This document shows positions 1-6,427 of a stretch of DNA of 18,908 bases, piece after piece. Origin of the DNA: Fimbriimonadaceae bacterium (lineage in GTDB: Bacteria > Armatimonadota > Fimbriimonadia > Fimbriimonadales > Fimbriimonadaceae); contig JANWJY010000133.1 of the NCBI GenBank assembly GCA_025451715.1, forward strand, positions 1 to 18,908, in the 5' to 3' direction. The first letter of the stretch is position 1. Every line of letters begins with the position of its first letter. A model generated the notes under the pieces. The model did no database searches. It was not told the origin of the DNA and was given only the letters and a program-made list of their open reading frames with translations. Both the position numbers and the translations under genes were made by a program.

Positions 1-892
1 CCAACCTCAATGCGACGACGTCCAGCAGCACGAGAGCAAAGAACCCGAGCGAAACGAACCCGTTCAACGTAAAGAACGCGAGGTTTACCTTGGAGAGGTC
101 GTCAGCCTTGACGAGGCTCTGCTCATAAAGGAGAAGCAGAGCGACGAGTGCGACGCCGATCCAGGTGAACGGGCCGACAGCGAACAACCAACTTGCAGCA
201 CAAAGCGATGCAAGGGCCAACACGTGACAAATTCGGCTCGCGAGCAGCGCCCGCGTCTTCCCCACTGTCTCCGGCAACGACCGCAGTCCGTGAGTTCGGT
301 CGAACTCCTCGTCTTGCAGGCTATAGATGATGTCAAACCCCGTCGTCCAGAACAGCACACCCAGGCAGACGGGCAGCACGGCCCACTCGAGCCGCCCCGT
401 CACAGACGCCCAAGCCGCAGCGGGAGCGATCCCGAGCGACAGACCGAGAACGAAGTGCGAGAACGGCGTGAACCGCTTCGTGCGCGAGTAGAAAAGGATC
501 GTGAACAGCGCGACTGGGCTTAAGATGAGTGTAAGCGTGTTCAACAGAGCCGCTCCCACAAAGAACACGAAGCACGAGCCATATAAGAACAAGTTCGCGT
601 GACGCAAAGAGAGCAGACCAGCGGGCAGCGCGCGCATCCTCGTGCGAGGATTGATCTCATCGATGTCCCGATCCGCGATGCGGTTGAACGCCATTGCCGC
701 GCTGCGCGCGCTCACCATGCACAGCACGATCGAGAGGAAAACACGCCAGCCTGGCCAACCGCTTCCGCCCGAGTCAACCGACGCCCACACCATCCCAACC
801 ATCGCGAACGGAAGTGCGAACACAGAGTGTTCGAACTTGATCATCTCCAGGTACGTTCGGAACGCCTGGACGCCGCGCGCGGCAGTCGCCAT
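1..892 (-). CDS. mqnP: UbiA-family polyprenyltransferase (MqnP/UbiA type), C-terminus cut by window edge
   Basis: Integral membrane prenyltransferase that attaches a polyprenyl chain to an aromatic acid during quinone synthesis. The reverse strand stays open from the ATG at 892 to the left edge (297 residues), about the usual family length, so only a short C-terminal piece should be missing. The first Mg-diphosphate motif is NRIADRDID (N70, D74, D78), followed by NPRTRMRALPAG (81-92). The second is DEEFD (D194-D198) followed by RTHGLRSLP. Several hydrophobic helices are visible. The N-terminal FEHSVFALPFAM resembles the UbiA-like subgroup that acts in futalosine-pathway menaquinone synthesis (MqnP). 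A 4-hydroxybenzoate UbiA is the alternative, and no other quinone gene is visible to decide. The gene diverges from acuC with a 37-bp gap and has a -10-like TAAACT 7 nt before its ATG. Confidence 0.9.
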   Translation of the reverse strand, partial: MATAARGVQAFRTYLEMIKFEHSVFALPFAMVGMVWASVDSGGSGWPGWRVFLSIVLCMVSARSAAMAFNRIADRDIDEINPRTRMRALPAGLLSLRHANLFLYGSCFVFFVGAALLNTLTLILSPVALFTILFYSRTKRFTPFSHFVLGLSLGIAPAAAWASVTGRLEWAVLPVCLGVLFWTTGFDIIYSLQDEEFDRTHGLRSLPETVGKTRALLASRICHVLALASLCAASWLFAVGPFTWIGVALVALLLLYEQSLVKADDLSKVNLAFFTLNGFVSLGFFALVLLDVVALRL

Positions 893-899
893 TAGGGCG

Positions 900-905
900 A
901 GTTTA
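900..905 (-). promoter_or_regulatory. -10-like element TAAACT of the prenyltransferase gene
   Basis: On the reverse strand TAAACT lies 7 nt before the ATG at 892. This would place transcription initiation on or next to the start codon, so the mRNA would be leaderless. No convincing -35 is seen at 17 nt. The call rests on the matching arrangement at three other genes in the window. Confidence 0.45.
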
Positions 906-916
906 CTGTGCGACGG

Positions 917-922
917 TATTCT
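917..922 (+). promoter_or_regulatory. -10-like element TATTCT of acuC
   Basis: TATTCT ends 7 nt before the GTG at 930, the same geometry as other starts in the window. It supports GTG 930 rather than ATG 963 as the acuC start and predicts a leaderless transcript. No clear -35 is visible. Confidence 0.4.
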
Positions 923-929
923 CAGCCCG

Positions 930-1997
930 GTGCCTGTCCCACGCTTCTTCTACCACCGGCGCATGACGGCCTACGACTTCGGGCCGCAGCACCCCCTGAA
1001 GCCTGTGCGGCTTGAGCGGACTGTCGAACTGTTAGGGGCCTGCGTCGGGGGCTTCGAGGCGATCGATCCGGGCACCGGCTCGGTCAAGGACGCCTTGCGC
1101 GTGCACAGCCTCGAGTACGTCGAGACCGTGCGGACGCTCAGCGACGATGCGAGCGTCATGTGCCGCGAGGAGATGTGGCCGTGGGGGTTTGGCACGTCCG
1201 ACAACCCGGTGTTCGAAGGGATGTTCGAGGCGTCGCTCTCCTACGTTTCGGGTACCGTGCGCGCTGCCGAAGAAGTGCGCGACGGCGCGACGCTTGCGTT
1301 CGGGATCGCCGGAGGGCTGCACCACGCGCAACGATCTCGTGCGAGCGGGTTCTGCGTGTTCAACGACCCTGCGATCGCGTGCGCGGTGTTGCGCGAGCGG
1401 TTTGATCGTGTCGCGTACATCGATATCGACCTCCACCACGGCGACGGCGTGCAGGCCCTGTTCTTCGACGACCCCACCGTGATGACCTGCTCGATCCATG
1501 AAACAGGCAAGCGCCTCTACCCCGGCACCGGCTTCGTCGAGGAGCGCGGCGCGGGCGACTCTGCGGTCAACTTGCCGCTGGAACCGTTCACGACCGGCGA
1601 CGTGTGGCTGTGGACGTTTGAGAACGGGATCATGCCGCGATTGCGCGCGTTCCAGCCGCAGGCGATCGTGCTGCAGATGGGCACGGACCCTCACTTTCTC
1701 GACCCGCTCGGCCACTTTCAGGTTGCCGCCCAGGAGTGGTTAGAGGCAGTCAAGCTCGTCCAATCGCTCGGCCTCCCGATCGTCGCCCTCGGCGGGGGCG
1801 GATACGAGCTTTCGTGTGTGCCCCGCATGTGGGCGTCGGCGGTCATGACTCTGAGTGGCGTTGAGTATGACGACGCCATTCCGCTATCTGTCCCACGAGA
1901 ATGGGGGATGACGACGTTCGCTGACCAAGATCTTCCGCTACCGCGGAATTACGGCCGGCGCGATGCTGAGCTCGTCGTGGCGAGCCTCACCCTCTAA
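930..1997 (+). CDS. acuC: AcuC-like class I/II histone-deacetylase-family zinc hydrolase
   Basis: Cytoplasmic zinc amidohydrolase of the HDAC/AcuC superfamily, expected to remove acetyl groups from protein lysines; in Bacillus AcuC acts on acetyl-CoA synthetase. With the GTG start it has 355 residues. The active site is complete: tandem His H131-H132 in GGLHHA, zinc ligands D167 and H169 in IDIDLHHGDG and D253 in GTDPHF, and the transition-state Tyr Y292 in GGGGYE. The start is a choice. ATG 963 would remove the FFYHRRM segment that aligns with the first strand of the family, while GTG 930 keeps it and lies 7 nt after a -10-like TATTCT. The frame is open further upstream (to 642), but that part is antisense to the prenyltransferase gene. 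The last 60 bp overlap the convergent lipoprotein gene. No acetoin or acs gene is nearby. Confidence 0.9.
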   Translation: MPVPRFFYHRRMTAYDFGPQHPLKPVRLERTVELLGACVGGFEAIDPGTGSVKDALRVHSLEYVETVRTLSDDASVMCREEMWPWGFGTSDNPVFEGMFEASLSYVSGTVRAAEEVRDGATLAFGIAGGLHHAQRSRASGFCVFNDPAIACAVLRERFDRVAYIDIDLHHGDGVQALFFDDPTVMTCSIHETGKRLYPGTGFVEERGAGDSAVNLPLEPFTTGDVWLWTFENGIMPRLRAFQPQAIVLQMGTDPHFLDPLGHFQVAAQEWLEAVKLVQSLGLPIVALGGGGYELSCVPRMWASAVMTLSGVEYDDAIPLSVPREWGMTTFADQDLPLPRNYGRRDAELVVASLTL

Positions 1998-2618
1998 TCT
2001 CACGCGATTCGGGAGATAGTCTGCGTACACATAGTCGTTTTGCTTGACGGTTGCGTGACAGTCGACGCACGTCTTCATCTGGCCGCGCTCCACGATGGCC
2101 TTCGCCATGCCCTCTAGTACAAGGAACTCCCAATCGCCGACTTCAGGAGCGAACCCCTTCTCGTGCTTGACCATAACGGTCAAAAGCTCGCTCGACAACG
2201 CGTCATTTTGATCGTGCTTCTCTTTAACAAGGATCGAACCAACCGGGAACTCACCTTTGGTAACACCAAGCAGGCGATCCTTGCCGAGATCGTTGACGAA
2301 CACAGTAAACGTCTTCCACTGCTGTGCGACCTTGTGTGTGCCCTCGAGCTCCTTACGCATTTTCGCCGCCTCCTCCGGAGTGAGGTTCCTGCACATCCAT
2401 GCGACCACGTCGTCCATTCTGAGTAATTCCGGGTTCGCCTTGTGCCACTTGCGGTAGCCGGCGAACATGGCGAGCTCGTCTTCTACTCCATCCGGTTTAG
2501 CGCCGACCTGCGCCTCGCTCGCTCCGGCCGTGCTCGCCGTCGGCTGGCAGGAAGGCAGAAACAGGGCGCAAGCGAACACGCCGATCCCCGCCAAAGCCCA
2601 CGCCTTGTTAGTCTTCAT
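1938..2618 (-). CDS. Cytochrome P460-domain lipoprotein with C-terminal CxxCH haem motif
   Basis: Exported, lipid-anchored c-type haem protein of 226 residues. The N-terminus is a lipoprotein signal: MKTNK, a hydrophobic stretch, then LPSC with C24 as the lipidated cysteine, followed by a Ser/Thr/Ala-rich linker. Residues about 95-205 resemble the cytochrome P460 fold, with a VMVKHEKGF segment then GDWEFLVLEG, and the haem site CVDCH at 184-188. Family members include hydroxylamine oxidases and small redox carriers; the substrate here cannot be told. An in-frame TTG at 2636 exists, but ATG 2618 begins a normal signal peptide. The gene lies 59 bp downstream of the TerC-family gene in the same direction. 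Its last 60 bp run through the acuC 3' end on the other strand. No strong Shine-Dalgarno is seen. Confidence 0.85.
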   Translation of the reverse strand: MKTNKAWALAGIGVFACALFLPSCQPTASTAGASEAQVGAKPDGVEDELAMFAGYRKWHKANPELLRMDDVVAWMCRNLTPEEAAKMRKELEGTHKVAQQWKTFTVFVNDLGKDRLLGVTKGEFPVGSILVKEKHDQNDALSSELLTVMVKHEKGFAPEVGDWEFLVLEGMAKAIVERGQMKTCVDCHATVKQNDYVYADYLPNRVRLEGEARHDELSIAPAVIPR

Positions 2619-2677
2619 GGTTTGCACCGATCTCAACTATTGAACGCCGCTTCTCCAGCGTTTCGTTCCAGCCCGTC

Positions 2678-3418
2678 TCAGCCCTCCTCGTACTCCTTCC
2701 TTAGCCTGACGGCTTCGCCCTTAGCCCGCATCTTCAAGTTGAGCATTTCAACCCCAACGGCGAACGCCATCGCGAAGTACGTATAGCCCTTCGGGATGTG
2801 CTGTCCCCAGCCCTCGGCGACCAGGTTTACACCGATCAGGACCAAGAACGAGAGCGCGAGCATCTTAACCGTCGGGTGCTTCTCGACGAAGTTGCTCACC
2901 GGCGTCGCAAAGATAAGCATCACGATCACAGCGACCACTACCGCCGCGATCATCACCGGAATGTCGTTCGCCATCCCGATCGCGGTGATGACGGAGTCGA
3001 GCGAGAACACCACGTCGAGCACCAGGATCGTCGCGATGACCGACGCGAAAGTCGCCTTCCCGTCCGCGTGCTTGCCGTGCTCCTCACCTTCCAGCTTCGT
3101 ATGAATCTCCATCACCGCCTTGTAAACGAGGAAGAGTCCGCCGCCGAGAAGGATCAAGTCGCGGCCACTCACCTCATGGCCGAACGGAGCGAACAACGGC
3201 GTCGTTAGCTTCATCATCCAGCTCAACGAGAGCAAGAGCAGGATGCGAGTGACGAGCGCGAGCGCGAGTCCGACTCGTCTTGCCTTCGCGCGCTGTTCCT
3301 CTGGCAGCTTGGACGAGACGATCGAGATGAAGACGATGTTGTCGATGCCGAGTACGATCTCCAGCACCGTCAGCGTTAGAAACGCGATCCACACTTGAGG
3401 GTCGGTCAAGAGTTCCAA
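2678..3418 (-). CDS. TerC-family integral membrane protein (Alx/YkoY-like)
   Basis: Polytopic inner-membrane protein of 246 residues with about seven hydrophobic helices. It carries the two family hallmark segments: LEIVLGIDNIVFIS near residues 19-32, and DVVFSLDSVITAIGM in the second half, each with a conserved acidic residue inside a membrane helix. Relatives (TerC, Alx, YkoY/MeeF) are linked to tellurite resistance, alkaline response and manganese export or metalation of exported proteins. The start is TTG at 3418, chosen because AAGGAG lies 8 nt upstream and no ATG or GTG is nearby. It starts 33 bp after dnaB and is probably cotranscribed with it. The upstream gap is too short for the manganese (yybP-ykoY) riboswitch that often precedes this family. 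Confidence 0.92.
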   Translation of the reverse strand: MELLTDPQVWIAFLTLTVLEIVLGIDNIVFISIVSSKLPEEQRAKARRVGLALALVTRILLLLSLSWMMKLTTPLFAPFGHEVSGRDLILLGGGLFLVYKAVMEIHTKLEGEEHGKHADGKATFASVIATILVLDVVFSLDSVITAIGMANDIPVMIAAVVVAVIVMLIFATPVSNFVEKHPTVKMLALSFLVLIGVNLVAEGWGQHIPKGYTYFAMAFAVGVEMLNLKMRAKGEAVRLRKEYEEG

Positions 3419-3426
3419 CTTATGTT

Positions 3427-3432
3427 CTCCTT
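3427..3432 (-). promoter_or_regulatory. Shine-Dalgarno AAGGAG that sets the TTG start of the TerC-family gene
   Basis: On the reverse strand AAGGAG is followed by 8 nt and then TTG at 3418. It lies at the junction of a 9-bp direct repeat (GAACATAAG twice, 2 nt apart, plus-strand positions 3419-3427 and 3430-3438). It is one of the few strong ribosome-binding sites in the window. Confidence 0.7.
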
Positions 3433-3451
3433 ATGTTCACCGCGTTCCGCT

Positions 3452-4873
3452 CTAGTTGTCTTCCCGCGACCTTCGCAAGTACCCCATCTTCGACTCCTCA
3501 TCGAGCAGCGTGAACTTCGTGTACGCCGGCTGGAACCCGAGCAGCACCGTCCCCGTAGGGCCGTTCCTGTGCTTGCCGATGATGATCTCCGCGACGTCTG
3601 CGGTGTCAGGGTTCCACTTGTCCATGGCGTCCGCTTCGCGCCGCTTGTAATACTCCTCGCGGTAGATGAACATAACGATGTCCGCCTCCGCCTCGATCGA
3701 GCCCGACTCCCGGATGTCCGCGAGCATCGGGCGCTTGTTCTCGCGACCTTCTACGGCGCGGTTGAGCTGCGAGAGCCCGATGACAGGGACGTCCAGCTCC
3801 TTCGCCATCGCCTTCATGTTCCGAGCAATCTCGCCGATTTCCTGGTTGCGGTTCTCCGGCCGGCGGTTGTTGCCGCGCATGAGCTGGATGTAGTCCACGA
3901 CCACGAGCGCGAGGCCCTGGTCCGCCTTCAGGCGCCTGCACTTGCCCCGCATGTCGAGCGGGTTGATGTCCGAGGAGTCGTCGATGTAGACCGGCAGCGT
4001 GTAAAGCTCCTCGCAGGCGTCCGCGAGCTTTTGGTAGTCGCCGTGTGAGAGGTTCGCCTTCTTCAGGGTCCCCATCGGCACCTGGGCGATCGTCGAAATG
4101 ATGCGCCTCACGAGCTGCTGCCCGCTCATTTCCAGGCTGAACAGCGCGACTGCTCCCTTGTCCTGCCGCGCAATGTTGAGTGCAAAGTTGAGGACCAGAG
4201 ACGTCTTCCCCATCGCGGGCCGCGCGGCGACGATGATGAAATCGCTGCCGTAGAAGCCGGTGGTGACGTTGTCGAGGTCGCGGAACCCGCTCGGAAGCCC
4301 GAGGATCGGCTCGCCGGTGTCGAGCAGGTGGTCTACGTCTTTGAAGAACTCCTTGGCGAGCGTCTTTGCGGTGTCGAAGTACTTGCCCAGCCGCTTTTGA
4401 CCGACCTCGAACACCAGCGCCTCCGCTTCGTCCACTTTCTCGTCGGCTGTGGTCTCTGGGTCGCGCACGAGCCCGAGGATCTCGTGCCCTGCCTCTTCCA
4501 GCCGGCGCATCGTCGCCTTGTCCTGCACGATCTCGGCGTAGTAGTTCGCGTTTTTCGCGCTCGGTACGCTCTCCTGGATCTGAATGATGTACTCGACGCC
4601 GCCGATCTCTGCGAGCTTCCCTCGCGCAATGAGCTCGTCTCTGATCGTCACGATGTCGATCGCCTTCGCACTCAATAGAAGTTGGCGGACGGCCTTGAAT
4701 ATCTCCTTGTGCGCGGGCTGGTAAAAGTCGTCCTCCGTAAGGATCGCCTGAACTTCCTCTGCGGCGCGGTCGCTCAGCATCATCGAGCCGAGCGTCGCCA
4801 TCTCCGCCTCGAGGGAGTGCGGAGGGACAAAGTCGTCGAGCCGTTTCGTGAAGGGGTGGGCCATAGGGGACAC
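3452..4873 (-). CDS. dnaB: Replicative DNA helicase DnaB
   Basis: Hexameric 5'-3' helicase of the replication fork, 473 residues, normal for the family. The N-terminal domain (about 15-150) begins with PPHSLEAEMATLGSMM and is followed by a linker and a RecA-type C-terminal motor. Walker A is ARPAMGKTS (217-225), Walker B is VVVDYIQLM with D327, and SQLNR (368-372) is the glutamine/arginine motif. RESGSIEAEAD (388-398) is also conserved. Inteins often sit in the Walker A of DnaB; none is present here. The start is GTG 4873 or ATG 4864, giving MSPMAHPF or MAHPF; neither has a clear ribosome-binding site. The stop is TAG. The TerC-family and P460 genes follow in the same direction, so it probably leads that transcript. 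Confidence 0.97.
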   Translation of the reverse strand: MSPMAHPFTKRLDDFVPPHSLEAEMATLGSMMLSDRAAEEVQAILTEDDFYQPAHKEIFKAVRQLLLSAKAIDIVTIRDELIARGKLAEIGGVEYIIQIQESVPSAKNANYYAEIVQDKATMRRLEEAGHEILGLVRDPETTADEKVDEAEALVFEVGQKRLGKYFDTAKTLAKEFFKDVDHLLDTGEPILGLPSGFRDLDNVTTGFYGSDFIIVAARPAMGKTSLVLNFALNIARQDKGAVALFSLEMSGQQLVRRIISTIAQVPMGTLKKANLSHGDYQKLADACEELYTLPVYIDDSSDINPLDMRGKCRRLKADQGLALVVVDYIQLMRGNNRRPENRNQEIGEIARNMKAMAKELDVPVIGLSQLNRAVEGRENKRPMLADIRESGSIEAEADIVMFIYREEYYKRREADAMDKWNPDTADVAEIIIGKHRNGPTGTVLLGFQPAYTKFTLLDEESKMGYLRRSREDN

Positions 4874-5005
4874 GCAGATTCTGCTGCCCAGCGAGCATAT
4901 GAACTAAACCAATTTGCGGTTTCTTCCCACTGTGTTATCCCAACTTGAGCATTGAAAGCGTCCTGGCGATATCTGCTCACACAATGATACGGACGAAAAG
5001 ACTGC

Positions 5006-5076
5006 GCCCGACGATGGGAGTCGAACCCATACGCTCCCGCCTAGATGCAGGGCTCTGTCCATTGAGCTACGTCGGG
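5006..5076 (-). tRNA. tRNA, probably Arg(UCU), with a shortened anticodon arm
   Basis: Reading the reverse strand from 5076, the 7-bp acceptor stem CCCGACG/CGTCGGG pairs perfectly. The D arm GCTC-AATGGACA-GAGC carries the A20-type loop of arginine tRNAs. The T arm is ATGGG-TTCGACT-CCCAT. The part between GAGC and the T stem is only 21 nt instead of about 23. The best pairing is CCTGC/GCGGG around a 6-nt loop ATCTAG, with no base 26. Reading UCU as anticodon gives C35 and A37, typical of Arg, but leaves A at position 33. Reading CUA gives U33, but then it would decode UAG, which dnaB and two neighbours use as stop. CCA is not encoded. It may be a real deviant, a decaying copy or a sequence error. 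Confidence 0.7.
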
Positions 5077-5226
5077 ACTTGTACAATTCTCACATAAGGT
5101 CGATGGAACCGCCCGACTTTCTCCAGTCACCATGTCCCGAGCTTTTCCGCACACTTGTGAGCCCGTTTTGGCTCTCCCCACCGCATCCACACGTTAAGAA
5201 CACCCTGCCAACACGCCTGCACAGCG

Positions 5227-5255
5227 TTGTCCACACGCTTTCCAGGGCGTACAAT
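5227..5255 (+). promoter_or_regulatory. Sigma-70-type promoter TTGTCC-17-TACAAT, leading directly into a start codon
   Basis: The -35 TTGTCC (5227-5232) and -10 TACAAT (5250-5255) are 17 nt apart, and the ATG at 5264 follows the -10 by 8 nt. Transcription would begin within one or two bases of the ATG, giving a leaderless or almost leaderless mRNA. TTGTCCACA (5227-5235) also resembles a DnaA box and overlaps the -35. Upstream, 5077-5226 holds no gene that I can support; it has a small inverted repeat GAGCC/GGCTC at 5159-5174. Confidence 0.65.
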
Positions 5256-5263
5256 AAGGGTTC

Positions 5264-6427
5264 ATGCTGGCAGCCCTCGTTGTGATAGCAGGCACCCAGG
5301 CGCAGCAGCCAGACCAGACCAGGGCCTGGCTGGACCTCCTCCTCAAGGTCGCCAAGACAGAGAACGCCTCGTTCTGCGTGGACGTCGACGAGACTGCCAT
5401 GCCAGCACCGTTCCAGTATCTAAAGCGGGACGGCTTCCGTGGACTCGACCGGCTGGCGACAGCGATTAATCGCACTCGCACGACGATCGACGGCGTGAAC
5501 GTCTTCCGGCGCAGGCTCGACGAGGACGACCTTAGGCTTCTGAACCCACACGAGCACGTCATCGCGGTCCTGAATTCGCTGTCCGTGACTGAAACAAACA
5601 AATTGCGCCAAGGAGACTTGTACTTATCGGCGCTACCAAGTACGATTCAGCGCCGCTTCAGGCATGCGATCGCACTGCTCGGGGACGGCCTCGGAGACTC
5701 GATGCTTGCCGAGTATCCCGATCGCATCGGCATGCGACTGGTGCTTGATCCGATCGCGGTTTTCTCGAGCAGGACCGGCGACGGCAACGTGACGCTGCAG
5801 TTCCTTGACGAGAAGACCAAGGTCCCCGTGCCGGAGAGCGGCGGGGGCGAGCCGGCGCCGTTGGGGAGGCCGGTCGACGGGGAGGTCGACTTCGGCGACG
5901 GCGAGATCACCACGCTGCGCGAGATCTGCGCTAGGGCCGAACGAGTGCTGCAGAAGTCGTTTTGGATCGACGGGCGATTGGCACCGAGCCGATATTTCAT
6001 AAGCGGGACGTTCACAGAGAAAAGGTTGCTCGATGTGATCGCCGCGGTGACCGAGCCTTTCCCAGTCACGCCGGTGCCGGAGGGGCACAACAGGACTGAG
6101 TTCGCGGCCGAGAGGCAGCGTCTGATTGCGATCGCGTTTGGCCCTTACAGCGACGACAAGGTCGGGGTCGCAGAGCTCACAATCGGCGACTTGATCGCGG
6201 GAAAGTCGACCACGGTAAAGGAACTGTTCGGCACGAATGTTCCGCAAAGGCTCAAGGCGTTCATGGCGCAGTACCGCATCCAGCCGGATGACCGCGCTGA
6301 AATCTCGGGCGAGCTCTACCTTGCAGTCGCCGCGCCCGGGATGGCGACGCTCTTCGGCGCCTCGGTAGACGGGCTTGGCAACCCAGTCCCCTATAGCCTC
6401 CCGCATTTCATCAAGATCGGGTTCTAG
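5264..6427 (+). CDS. Secreted protein of unknown function
   Basis: A 387-residue protein I do not recognise. The N-terminus MLAALVVIAGTQAQQ looks like a signal peptide ending in TQA before Q, but it is very short and lacks the usual basic n-region. An in-frame TAA at 5255-5257 rules out an earlier start, and a promoter sits 8 nt before the ATG. No transmembrane helix, cysteine cluster or catalytic motif is obvious. A segment near residue 185-205 is Pro/Gly/Glu-rich (VPESGGGEPAPLGRPVDGEV) and looks like a linker between two domains. The stretch after it (TLREICARAERVL ... YFISGTFTEKRLLDVI) faintly recalls STN-like secretin or receptor N-domains; this is only an impression. Its TAG stop lies inside a CTAG that also supplies the stop of the convergent gene. 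Confidence 0.8.
   Translation: MLAALVVIAGTQAQQPDQTRAWLDLLLKVAKTENASFCVDVDETAMPAPFQYLKRDGFRGLDRLATAINRTRTTIDGVNVFRRRLDEDDLRLLNPHEHVIAVLNSLSVTETNKLRQGDLYLSALPSTIQRRFRHAIALLGDGLGDSMLAEYPDRIGMRLVLDPIAVFSSRTGDGNVTLQFLDEKTKVPVPESGGGEPAPLGRPVDGEVDFGDGEITTLREICARAERVLQKSFWIDGRLAPSRYFISGTFTEKRLLDVIAAVTEPFPVTPVPEGHNRTEFAAERQRLIAIAFGPYSDDKVGVAELTIGDLIAGKSTTVKELFGTNVPQRLKAFMAQYRIQPDDRAEISGELYLAVAAPGMATLFGASVDGLGNPVPYSLPHFIKIGF

Noticed and set aside
642..929. Long N-terminal extension of AcuC starting at 642
   Set aside because: It is antisense to the well-conserved prenyltransferase gene and has no family similarity; the deacetylase fold begins near 945.
3419..3451. Manganese (yybP-ykoY) riboswitch before the TerC-family gene
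   Set aside because: Only 33 bp separate it from dnaB, far too short for the aptamer.
4150..4260. Intein in DnaB at the Walker A site
   Set aside because: The helicase reads straight through GARPAMGKT-type sequence at normal length with no insertion.
3606..4898. Long overlapping reading frame antisense-free but out of frame with dnaB
   Set aside because: It is a low-complexity Arg/Gly/Ala-rich shadow of the dnaB frame, as expected from high GC at third positions.
5006..5076. Amber-suppressor tRNA (anticodon CUA)
   Set aside because: dnaB, the P460 lipoprotein, the 5264 gene and the Clp-N/GNAT gene all end in TAG, and G37 with a 6-nt loop is a poor fit; Arg(UCU) explains the D-loop better.
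5159..5174. Terminator hairpin GAGCC/GGCTC upstream of the 5264 gene
   Set aside because: The stem is only 5 bp and neither side is followed by a T run.
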